In this document: piece after piece, positions 12,190-22,700 of the stretch | Layout: each line of letters opens with the position of its first letter | Numbering within the stretch: position 1 is the stretch's first letter | Source of the DNA: Acanthococcus lagerstroemiae | Taxonomy: Eukaryota > Arthropoda > Insecta > Hemiptera > Eriococcidae | Direction of reading: 5' to 3' | Assembly (NCBI GenBank): GCA_031841125.1 | Contig: CM063109.1 | Location: 33,050,038-33,114,037, forward strand | DNA: 64,000 nucleotides | Notes under the pieces: generated by a model | Told to the model about the DNA's origin: nothing | Database searches by the model: none | What the model saw: the letters and a program-made list of their open reading frames with translations, nothing else | Made by a program: the position numbers and the translations under genes

Positions 12190-12627
12190 GGACACCTTTC
12201 ACACGGAGACCTGAACTTCCACCTTACCCAAGTACTGAGCGGACACGGGTGCTTCGGCACGTACCTACATCGGATGTCGATAGCGCCGAGCCCCGTGTGC
12301 GCCCACTGTGATCGAGGGGCGGAGGACACACCTTGGCCCACCCTGTTCGAGTGTCAAGCCTTGGAGCAGGAGAGGCGCGGGATGGCCACTACAGCGATCA
12401 ATCCCGGCGGAAGAAGCGATGAAGACGACGGCGTGATCAGCCGTCTCGCGCCGGACACCCTGGTTCCGGAGATGATGAAGAACGGAAGCAGTTGGAACCG
12501 GGTGTCGGCCTTTGTCTCGGCCATCATGAAGAAGAAGATGCAGACGGAGTGGTCGAGACAGAGGGCCGGCAATTTACCAAGCTCGGCCTACAACATCGAA
12601 CAGGAGGAGAACTCTGTACCATCCTAG
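12190..12627 (+). pseudogene. R1/Jockey-type LINE C-terminal fragment with CCHC-like motif
   Basis: The frame reads LNFHLTQVLSGHGCFGTYLH then RMSIAPSPVCAHCDRGAEDT and LFECQALEQERR. HLTQ.L.GHGCF..YL.R and C..C....DT..H.LFEC are hallmarks of the C-terminal region of R1-group LINE ORF2 proteins. The usual histidine after DT is lost (WPTLFEC). The open frame ends at a stop at 12625-12627. The GC content is clearly higher than in neighbouring DNA, so the insertion is probably younger than the RTE remnants. The rest of the element is missing. Confidence 0.75.
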
Positions 12628-12898
12628 AAGAGCTGCTGCAGCTGCGTTGCGGACCCAATGGCAGGGCTCACCCGTCGTCATCACCTGCCTGCGTCAACAC
12701 ACGAACCAAGACGAGGATGTGAGGGGTGAGTGAAGAGAGGCAGCGCGTCCGGCTGTGGGAGACCTGAAATTTCCAGACGAGCGCTCAAGGAGTGCGGACT
12801 TCGGTCAGTTGGGAACCCCATGGTGGCCCTGGTAGGACGCGCGCACCGTTGCAGGAAGAAGAAATGGTGGCTCGGGCCGGCCTCAAAGCGTCCCTCCG

Positions 12899-13000
12899 GT
12901 CACTGATGCGATACTCGAAAGAGTAGTTCCTGTGGCCGGGGGTGCGGTGTCATAGGGGCCACTTTGGCATGCGTGCATCGCCAGACGTCCCACCACACCA
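12899..13000 (+). repeat. Repeat B copy 3
   Basis: Close match to copies 1 and 2, directly following the R1-type LINE tail and preceding an RTE tail. Confidence 0.8.
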
Positions 13001-13002
13001 AG

Positions 13003-13250
13003 TATGCGAACCATCTTACCAGAAAATCCACTAGAAATGGAATAAAAGGTTAACGATTTGGACTCCTCAGAGAAAACGTAAACGGGGGAGGCCAGTGACA
13101 TGATGGGCAGACGAGATTGGTCAGGTGGCCGGCTTAAACTGGTTTTCTTTAACCAAAATCAGACAAAAGGGTCGAATGTCAAAACAACGGGCTGTTTACA
13201 GGCCTGAATTGAGCAAGGCTTATGCCCAAAAATGGGCTATCTGAGTGCTG
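13003..13250 (+). pseudogene. RTE-type LINE extreme C-terminus fragment
   Basis: Across frames it reads KRGRPVT.WADEIGQVAGLN, then a Lys/Arg-rich stretch and ELSKAYAQKWAI, the RGRP..RW.D.I..AG..W and EAYAQ.W signatures that end RTE-like ORFs. A stop and frameshifts are present. Confidence 0.6.
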
Positions 13251-13295
13251 AGTTCGGGGCGGCGTGGATTCACCCGCCTATCAATACCCAATGTA

Positions 13296-14155
13296 CAGTG
13301 GCGAATCCTTCGGTACATCTAGTCACTCGGCGATATACCATGGAAAATGGAGTGAAAAAGAGAAATTTTATAATTTTGTACAGGTATTAAAATTTTTTTT
13401 TTCGCATTAATTTCCACAAAGATTTTCGGTTTTTTCCTACCGCGTCGTCACTATGCAGTGCATCCTACACGTCGAAACTTCGTGTACCCGCTGCTCAAAA
13501 GACATCGTCAGCCAGTCCATCTACAAACAAGGAGATTTAGCCTACTAGGGTGTATAAAAAACAGGTTTTACACATGTGCACAAGAATATCTGGTGAGTGT
13601 GTGGTAGTGTATTTCGCCGGCCAGGTCCATTGCCACGTTCAGAGATTCCCACTGCCTGGCATTCTATTGTTTACTGTGCGCATGTCGTGTTTATTTGACG
13701 AAAATGAGGTTTTTACGAAAAAAAGTAATTAAATTTGTTGAGCTTAGCGAGAGACGGATTGATTTTATTATTTATAAATAATTTTGTGTTTTTATAATAA
13801 TAATCATAATTCACTTGCTTTATTATTCTAATTTTTATTTTCTGCAATCTCTCAATCAAAATCCTGTTCCAATTGCTTTCATTTTTTTTTCAGGAGAAAG
13901 AAAAAATGGGAGGGAGCATAGGCGGATCCAAAAATTTTTTTAGTGGGGGGAAGGGGGTTGAGAGAAAAACATGAATAATTATACTAATATTAAATGAAAA
14001 ATATCTAGAGACGGGTTTGTATTTTTAAATTTAAAAATTAAGTTGGGGGGGGGGTCAGGTTCAACCCCCTAGATCCATCTATGGGAGGAGGTGTAACGAA
14101 GAGGTGCTACTGAAACTTGGAGATGTACCTAAGTAAAAAGCAGGATTCGCCACTG
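13296..14155. mobile_element. hAT element with perfect 8-bp TSD
   Basis: The termini CAGTGGCGAATCCT and AGGATTCGCCACTG are perfect 14-bp inverted repeats. Immediately outside is ccaatgta at 13288-13295 and again at 14156-14163. The 5'-CAGTGG start and 8-bp duplication identify the hAT superfamily. There is no transposase frame inside, so it is non-autonomous. A smaller inverted-repeat segment (13916-14083, cataggcggatc / gatccatctatg) is nested in it. Confidence 0.9.
13916..14083. mobile_element. Small MITE-like segment nested in the hAT element
   Basis: cataggcggatcc near the left end pairs imperfectly with ggatccatctatg at the right. G-rich runs lie just inside both ends. Flanks are GA/G-rich, so a target duplication cannot be judged. 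Confidence 0.4.
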
Positions 14156-15092
14156 CCAATGTATAATGTAACCTACCAGCACTGAGTGAAACACGCCTCT
14201 AAATAAAAATAAGAATTCAACATACTTTCAGAATGCAAGTACGTTGACGATTTTACTGAAAGTCAATCAGAAGACGAAATTTCAGGCCCATAGCTTCGGG
14301 GGGCAAATGGGAACATTGCCTCTCCTGAGTAAATTTTTTGTCCCCTCGGCATTTTTTGAAAAAATAGATATTGTTTTCAGTTGCTGCAAAACACTCTGAC
14401 AGACAATTACTGAACGAAGAGTTCATGTTCAAATAATGTACCCAGTCCCAATGCAGTAGCCAGAAAAATAAAATAAACGATATTCAGAAAACTAGGACAT
14501 GGATTCAAACAGTCCATTTTTTGTATTGATTTAACATAGCCAGCGGTGGATTTAAGGAAAAAGACCTAGGTGGTAATCTTTTGATTTTTTTTTGGGTGAG
14601 CAATTACTGTTTTCAAAAGGTCCCAAAAGGCACTTTTTACATGAGGGCCCGAATATTGACTTCTCTTGGTTCTTACGTCAAGAGAAGTCAATATTCAGCG
14701 TTTAGCTACTTCTGAAGAAGAGCAGAAAATTGGTAATTTACTTACTATAAAGCGAATTGAAAATTTGGAAGTTATTTATGCGAAGGACTTCTCTTTGTGC
14801 AGTTGTTAGACGATGGTTATAACCAAATTTTCCCCATAGCTATACCCTCGGTACAAAGTACGAGCTTGCGGCAAAAAATTACTTTTGCTCCGAGTCCCCC
14901 CCCCCCCCCCTGAAAAAGTAATCACGCACGGGCCTGCGAAATTTACAAACTTTCCCAGTCAAGAGAAGACGCACTGCTAATCGTATATAGCTATACGAAG
15001 CTGAATTTAAGACCATAGGCGAAGCTTAAAATCAGTGAATACTGTACTATGGAAGAATCCGAATACAAAAACGACTGCTGATGGAGTACAAA
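14156..15092. other. No gene recognised
   Basis: A strong inverted repeat near 14657-14695 (attgacttctcttg / caagagaagtcaat) forms a hairpin. A C14 run lies near 14897. No coding signal. Confidence 0.5.
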
Positions 15093-15542
15093 GTTGCTGT
15101 GTGGCCAAGTGGTAACGTACCCGCTTCGCAATCCTTGTGTCTCGATTTCGAGTACCACTAAAGCCGGAAAACTAGTGATACTCGAATACTTCCACTAACA
15201 TCCTAGCAAACACAGCAACTACAGCATCAATCGAGGCGGAAACATAGCACCTCCTGTAACCTTGCTAGTTCACACGAACAAAGCATTACAATCGCAAGGT
15301 ATGTTACCACCAGATCAGAAAGATTGGTACTGTCGTATGCACGTTGTCAATAACTTACTCAACATCGTGAAACATGTCGCTAGTAAGCGGAGTGCAGCTG
15401 CACGCTCTTCGGCACAGAGAAGGAAAAGTCTCATGCAACCAAACCGAGGGGAAAGCATCCGCAAACTTCCCCGTTTAACTTGCCCAGAAGAGTCGCGCAT
15501 CAGAAACCACGACCGCCAACGTACGGCGCCTGAAGAAGATGG
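15093..15542 (+). mobile_element. tRNA-derived SINE S1, copy 2 (best uninterrupted plus-strand copy)
   Basis: The head TGTGTGGCCAAGTGGTAACG holds a box-A-like TGGCCAAGTGG, followed by a box-B-like TTTCGAGTACC. The body matches copies 1, 3 and 4. The 132-residue frame that spans it also appears disrupted in other copies and has no known domain, so I do not call it a gene. Confidence 0.85.
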
Positions 15543-16155
15543 AGTGCAGATTGAGTTCAGATACGCTGAAGGAAAATATCGGATGGCAACTGGTCACCCC
15601 TCCAGTGAAGCTCAGATGAGTCGGTCAGTAGTTGAAAAGAGGAAGTCCTACCAAGGCTGAGAAAGTTTTACTCATTCAATAAACTTTGCATCAATTTTTT
15701 TAATTTTGATTTAATTTTTTTAAATTTTGGTATTTGTTGTTTCTTTTCCCGTTCATTATACACGTCGTTTCTATCATCGCCTTTACTGGGCTTCATTGTT
15801 TTTGTTCGTAGTGCAGCGTTTCTTCTGGTTGCTTCACATTCAAATGTCGCTAACGGATGACTTATTGTCGTTCTTTCCAAACTTTTTGTCGGGCCGAAAA
15901 ATTACGCGCCCTATCATATATATATAAAAAAAAAAGATAGCTAACGAACATAGAGACCCACAAGACGTTCAAAATCGAATATTACCTGTTGAATTATATT
16001 TGTAGTTTAAGCATAGCATCGATGGAGGGCTACAAAAAATGGTGGTTCTTAGGGATGTAGTTTTCTCCCACAAATGAAAAAACATCATTTCCAAAAAAAC
16101 GTTTACCTCTGTGTTGGGAAGTCGGTAGCTGAAGAATTTTCTCTCGATGTTAGCT
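15543..16155. other. tll downstream flank, no gene recognised
   Basis: AT-rich. An (AT)n-poly(A) tract lies near 15917-15935. May include part of the tll 3' UTR. Confidence 0.4.
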
Positions 16156-16161
16156 TTTAAT
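16156..16161 (-). terminator. Candidate poly(A) signal ATTAAA for tll
   Basis: The hexamer ATTAAA reads on the minus strand about 300 bp past the tll stop codon, in an otherwise featureless AT-rich stretch. It is the common variant of AATAAA. Such a hexamer is expected by chance in AT-rich DNA, so this is only a candidate 3' end. Confidence 0.25.
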
Positions 16162-16460
16162 GTATAGTTATACATTTCGGCTGTCACACAAAAATAATGC
16201 ACAATTCACCAATACTATATTTTACAGACTACAACATCTTTCTATCAGCTTAGCATAATTGAATATTACATTAAAAAAAAAAAAAAGAGTATAAAAACAT
16301 AGCAAGTAAATGATGCGGTAACTTTGATCCCTTACGAAATAATTTGCAATCACATAGTACGTTTTCCTAAAGGTATACGAGAAATTATTATTACAAAAAT
16401 CACGTTGATATGTTCTGAATCTGCGAGAAACGAATCAAGTAAATAGAGTTCAACTGAATG

Positions 16461-16735
16461 TCACGGGAAATTCGTTTTGTACATGCCACAAATAACCGTG
16501 GACAGAGGAACGGGGCCGATGCTTTTGCGGAAAAACAGATCTTCAATTACGCTGGCCGACACGTTTCTAGCCGAAGTCATCGCCAGGTACAGTTTGCCTA
16601 GCCTAAAAGACTGCAGTGGATAAATTGCGCCTACATATCTGTTCAGCAGCTGTTGACTTTCCTCGTGAAGACTTCGTACCGTAGTAAATTCTTCCAAAGG
16701 GCTTTTTTCGTCTCCGTCGTCGGTATTGTTGAAAA
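16461..16735 (-). CDS. tll: tll exon 8 (LBD C-terminus, stop)
   Basis: The acceptor TTATTTTTGCAG opens a 275-nt terminal coding exon of 91 residues plus [22 protein letters not shown] and [20 protein letters not shown] are the helix 9-11 and C-terminal motifs of NR2E receptors, and the protein ends [10 protein letters not shown]. It is 8.2 kb from exon 7. The residues before it ([14 protein letters not shown]) fit the variable loop seen here in insect Tailless. Confidence 0.95.
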
Positions 16736-19700
16736 CTGCAAAAATAAAAGTAATTAGCATTCGTGTGAGACAGATACGACCATACTAGGGCATCGGTCGT
16801 TTCCCTAATTCCTGAATGCAGTTGAAAACATCACATTTCTGAAATCTGTAGGGAATAATTCGATGGTTCAGTAACACAGAAGTTTTCTGGCCGTACAGTT
16901 TCCAGCATCCTGCCCTGCGGTCATCTAGACTTGAATTTCAGCTGCGTATGGAAAGGTCAAGTCCTGCGACCTTGTCAAAGTAAAACTGAAATGTGACATT
17001 ACGATCTTCGGTAGTTGGACCGACGATATGCAGACCACACTTATGGTAACAATTGGCAGTTATATGAGTGGAGTATAGATGTCTTTAACTTGATAAATCA
17101 TAGGGTAGTGCGGGGTCAAATGGACCGCTGGTCCAGTGGGACATTGACAATTGCTCGAAAACGAACGATTCGATTCGCGCTCGTGAGCTCACTCACATTC
17201 AACTAATACTAGTGATGATTAACTAAGTTGGTAGAGGAACCCTAAATAGAAGACAAATAGACCGATTGAAGGCTATGCAGATGTGGCTGCATTGGAGCAT
17301 GCTGAATATATCATGGATCACAAGAACATCTAATAGAAAAGTCCTGGAACCGACCAAAGCTGAGAGAATGTTAAGTGGATCAGAAGCAGAAAAATAGGTT
17401 ATTTCGGGCATCTCATACAGAGACAAAATTACGGAATCGTGCAGCTTATCATTTAAGAGAAAATTGAAGGAAAAAGAAGTGCTGGAAGACGTAGAACAGA
17501 TTGGATAAAGAGCATCAAAGAATGGACCGGTGCTGCCTCAATACAGAAACTTGTCCGGGATGCAAGGGCACGCAAAATCTCACTGCCGACTTCTCGCTTA
17601 CGCTCTGGGAAGAGTGTAGCAAGCAAAGAAGAAGAACATTGTATCTTTACTCTCTCTATCAGGGATGTAACGAAGAGTTTTTTCTGGCGGGGCAAAAATT
17701 GTTAAATTCCCAAGTATCAAAATTTGTTTGTATTGGCTTAAAAAAAAAAAAAAAACTTTTTAACTGGTTGGATTTTCCCAACTTTTGATCTATCTACTAA
17801 AAATTTTCCAACTCCGGTGGAGGCTTAGGGCAAGCTGCCCCCGTGCCCTCTTATTCTTGGCCCTGCTCTGTATACGCGAACGAAAACTTTGATAGTGAAA
17901 AGAATGTGATTTGGTAAATGACAAGTAAGTATTTTAAATTGTGGTAATTGATTTTTGGTAATTATAAAATGCAACCGAAATATTGACTTTTATTCAGAAA
18001 ATGAGGTTGCAGGTTACGTGGGACAACGAGATGGGGGTCAAGTAGAATGCGTAGTTTTGTATAATAATGTGTTTTAATTTAATTACAGGATACCACGAGT
18101 AAGAGAAAGGACCACAAATCGGAAGAAATGTTCTGAGGGATAGGCCGCAAGACTATATTTGTGACTTATGCATAATTAAGTAATAAACTCGATTTTATAC
18201 GAATGAAGTTGTCATCATTATTTGTTTATGGAGAGTACTACGTTTACTTAACCTACCCCGTGTTCCACTTTACCCACCCGGTAGGATAAGTGGACCGATT
18301 CCACTTATTCATTCAAACATTTCCCCCCCCCCCTGAAATTTCTGACTAAAATTAAAAGCTTTAGAGGGAAATGAAAACAAATACATTGCTCTTCAAAATG
18401 AGCTTACACCCAGTTTTGTAAGTTCGCAATCGTAAATAAAAAAATTGTTCCAAGGACTCTCAAAACGAAAAACTCTAAATGAATTTTAGAGACCGAAATG
18501 TAGTGTACGATCTCTGTTTGAAGAAGCTGGATGTACTATAATCTTTAGCTTCAGTATAGGGGAGCAATGGCGGATGCAGGGGGGTCCGTACCCCCAGAAA
18601 TATCTAAATCTGTCTATAGTGACCTAGTGCTATTATGTTTCGTCTAAAGCATTTTTCATTCGAGACCCCGAAATTATTCTATGTATTCGCTCTTATAGGG
18701 GAGACAAAACGTAGACCTACTGGAGATGTATCAGGGTGGATGACGAGGACATGATTGCCCTTCTAACAGGATATCAGTGGGGCACCTTGCACGGCACAAG
18801 AAAGAAAATTATTATCTGGTATGGAGTTTTCTTCACCGAAAAAGGAAGTACATACCTCCATTCATCTGTTGAAGCATTCATAATTCAGTAATATTACGTT
18901 CCTATCTAAGCTGAACGTATTTGAGAGTCAAAGGGGTTGCCCGAGTCCTTGAAAACTCTTGTGCTCATATTATTTCCAATTTTTTTTTTTTTGGAGGGGA
19001 AGATTTTTAGAAGCTTTTGGGTGCTAAAAACCCCGAAGCCCTCTAGTTGCGCTTTTGCATACATTCATGTTAATTGCTTTGGACTCTTTTAGTTAGTGCT
19101 AATCAGCTTCCATTCGGTCAATTTAAGTTACATTTGATATTTTTCAGTTATGAGCTGACTGACAGTTTCTACCGTTTTTCAAATTTACGCACTTGACCAA
19201 TCTTAGGCACCCGGTATTACTTGTGAGTCATTGATCAATTTCAGTCAGTATTTAATTTTTTTTTAGTGTATTAGTATTAGAGGATGTTTTTAAGTTTTGT
19301 CTGCATTAGCGCTCACTTTGGAGTAATCGTATGACCACCACAATAATATTTTCGAGAGGAGTGATGTGAGATTATAAAAGATGGTTCACATTTAGGCCTT
19401 AATAAAAAAGGATGGGCTTTGCTTTTACAGTGGACCATATTTACCTTAGTAGCGTAAATAGAAAAAGTTTCTGGGGAAAAGGAGAGAGCCAGTAAAGGTT
19501 TTTAAAGTAAAATAGTTGCGGGTTCCTAAAATTTTACCCAAATTTTGACTTGACGAGGTATCTAATAAATACGTAAATAAACTAATTAATTAATAATGAA
19601 TAAAAAGAAATAAATAATAGATGGTCCTGATTCTACTTGTCGCCCAAAGTTTCACTTGCCATGTAAAAAATAAAAAAAAGTCTAGGAACTAAAATTTTAG

Positions 19701-22700
19701 TTGCCAGGTTCTTCTCCCAGGTTCGGGGTAGGTGGCAGTATATCCATAACCCCTCCCCATGTCTATTCTAAGATTTTTCGGAGTTGCACAAATTAGGAAA
19801 TTGCTGGGCAATTTCTTTGCCCCCCTCCTTCCTTCAAGAAAAAAATACAATTTAATTTCAAATATGTGATATTTTTGATTATTTTTTAAAAGTATATTAT
19901 GTACTATTGTTTTGTTGGAACTGCGCAAAATTTTTTTAGATATGCCAATTAAATTTTTGGTACTGCCCGTTAAAATAAGCGTTGACCGCTCCTTATTTAC
20001 CCCAATAGTCTGCTTTATTTGTTAGAACTTTATTAGAGCGACATAGTCAGCCAGTTTTGTATTGAATCTGACGCAGTGACTCGGTTTCTCAACTTTCTCA
20101 ATGTTTTCCCAGTCTGCTTTGACTTTTTGACTCTGACACTGAGTCCTTAAAAATTGTGATTCTGGCTTTTTCCAGTCGATTCGGATTCGCCTCTTTATCA
20201 ATACCATTTTCCCCGTGACTTTGTGACTTCGACTCTACCTTCTCCAAAATGGCAATTCTGACTTTCTGTGGGGCGACTCTCGGATCTCCATCTCCCTAAT
20301 TTTTTACCAGTGTTGGATATTTATGAATTTTGAGATGTTGCCATTTTCTAGATACTTTTTTTTCTCGTCTGTTCATAAGTTTTGGATTGTTTGCCAGTCT
20401 AATATGTCGTACACTTTTTTCTGTCACTTTTGTTCGAATTTGGTACCGTTCAAATTAAAACTATGTTAGGGATTTTTCTGATCGAATTTGGTCGTTTCTG
20501 GCTATTGCTGCTCTGACAATTCTGTTTGATCAAGCAAGGTCAGAACGTGGTTTGGCTCATGTTCCATAATTTGTACAGATTGGTTTCCAAGCTATACTTA
20601 TATGAGGAGTCTCAAAGCGTACGATAGAAGGGAGGGAGCTCCAGCGGAGGAAAAAATACGTTAAAAAGAGGAAAATGAAAGCAGTCCAATTTTTTTGTTT
20701 GAAGAAATAGAACTATTTTTGAGAAAGGGGAAATCCTAATAATTAGAAGAAGCTAACTTGGATCCCCGTTGGTAATTTAAACCCCCTTTAATCTTTAATC
20801 TCACGCTACATTGAGCGCACTCTGGCGGCAATAGGTTAAAAGTATCACATATACATCCACATAATCCTGCACGAGATCTTATGTTCTTGCATTGCTGTTA
20901 TCAGTCCATTACAGCTCATTTCTGTTTTCAAGCAGAATGAAAAGTTTTTTGGAGTTGCATTCATGAATTGTTTTGAGTAGAGTAAAAGCGCCAAATATGG
21001 GTCACGGTCCTATAATGGGGTGCCCATTTATTTCCAAAAATATACAGTGCTCTCTGGCGAAACAAGGCAGAGATGATGTACTGTTATAACAACATGTACT
21101 CTCTATGAAAATTTTCCTAAAATATACGTTCTATGAAATGTTATCAGCATGTATTGATTTGGCTGGGAATGGAAAAGTAATTTTTGTTTTAAAGTAATTT
21201 TGAAGAGGTAAGTCTGTAGAATAATAGTCCATACCGAACGGAGTCAGTAAGTCGTTATTCGTATCGTCAGCGTGAGAAATTTGATTCGGGATGCAAGAAA
21301 GTGTGAAGTTCCTAAGATGGGGTACTGTTATTTTGTATGTAGTATACACGATCAGTGGCGTGGCCAGACTTGGTATGAGGGGGGGGGGGTCGTTTCGCTT
21401 TTACAACATTACAGATGTAATACTTACTATTACCAGAATAAATTTTAATTTTTTCAAATTTTCGGCTAATGCCGGGGGGGGGGGCACCCTCCGTAGCTAC
21501 TCCTCTGTGCACGATGCCTTCGATGCACCAGAAGTCGAAAGAAAAGAAAAGTCTGTACCGAAGAAGAGTCGACGTGAATGGGACACAAGAAGTATGCAAA
21601 GCAGCAGTGGACCAAGTTTTGAGTTCAAAAGGGTGATCAATGATGGTCAAGTTGCTGGTTCGTCAGGAACCCAGAGTTTTTCAAAGGGGAAAAAAAGAGG
21701 TCGACCCCAAAAGTTACCTGCAGGAGATGAAGTTCTTACTCCAGAAAAGAGGGAGAAGAAATGCTCGCAAAAGAAGAACATCAAAAAGATTCAAAATGAT
21801 TGCTCAGACGATGCTGCTAGTCTTTACTGCTGCTTTCTCTATCGCTGTTCAAAGCCGGGTGAAATGTGGATACAGTACATGGAATGTTAGGAATGGGCCC
21901 ATGAGCACATGCGGGGGATTCAGAACCCTTGTGGATAGGTATGTGAAGCAGGGGCAGATCCAGGAAAAAATTTTGGGTGGGTTTTACAATATGATTCTTG
22001 TAGAAATATTTGAAAAGTAATACAGGTTGGCAGGTGTGAATGTAATGTGCGATTCAACAAGAAAATCGCCAAATTTAGGGGGGGGGGTAACCTCCCTTGA
22101 ATCCACCCCTGATGTGAAGTATATTTTGATGATTAACAATGAAAAAGATTTTCATTTTTACTTAAACCAAACTTAAAATATTTTTCTTCCTTGGCCTTTT
22201 TCTTTTTTTCTTAGTCTTTTTTTTTTTTTTTTTTTTTTTAACTTGACGGAATAAACTACTATTTTTGTTTAGCATAACTATATGTTTACTATCAAATTTA
22301 ATCACAGCATTACTCAAATTTTTACACTTATTTCTGCTTAATTATGCGATTTCAACCCAAAGGATGCGTACCCCATATTAGGCGCACAATGTCTCAAGTG
22401 ATGTTCTCTTGAAAAAAAAAAAAAATGCATGAAAATTCAAAAATTGAATGAAATGCCTCTTCGAAGTCACGGATGAGTGGTAAAGGGAACTCAATTTCCG
22501 ATTCCATTGGAGTTATGACATTTTCTTGTTCTTTTCCATTTTTTACAGCTGTTCAAAGTTATGGCACTTCTACATTAAGATATTGTCAAAATTAATAGGT
22601 GTAAAATTTTACACACTGATAAAAGAAGAATCCAGCTTCACAGTTTGCGGGTGAGTTTCATGAAATGTCGAAGATTTGTAATATTTTTCTATGGCCGTTA

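Larger units (their letters stand above)
20984..22395. mobile_element. Candidate DNA transposon relic with GCGCC-type inverted ends
   Basis: Left segment aagcgccaaatatgggtcacgg (20987 on) is inversely similar to right segment ccccatattaggcgcac (22372-22388): GCGCC(A/T)AATATGGG. Between them lie a 155-bp hAT MITE and a coding-like stretch with an AT-hook. I could not define a target duplication, so the boundaries are approximate. Confidence 0.35.

Noticed and set aside
15262..15660. 132-residue open frame
   Set aside because: It is the body of SINE S1 copy 2; no domain, and equivalent frames are broken in other copies.
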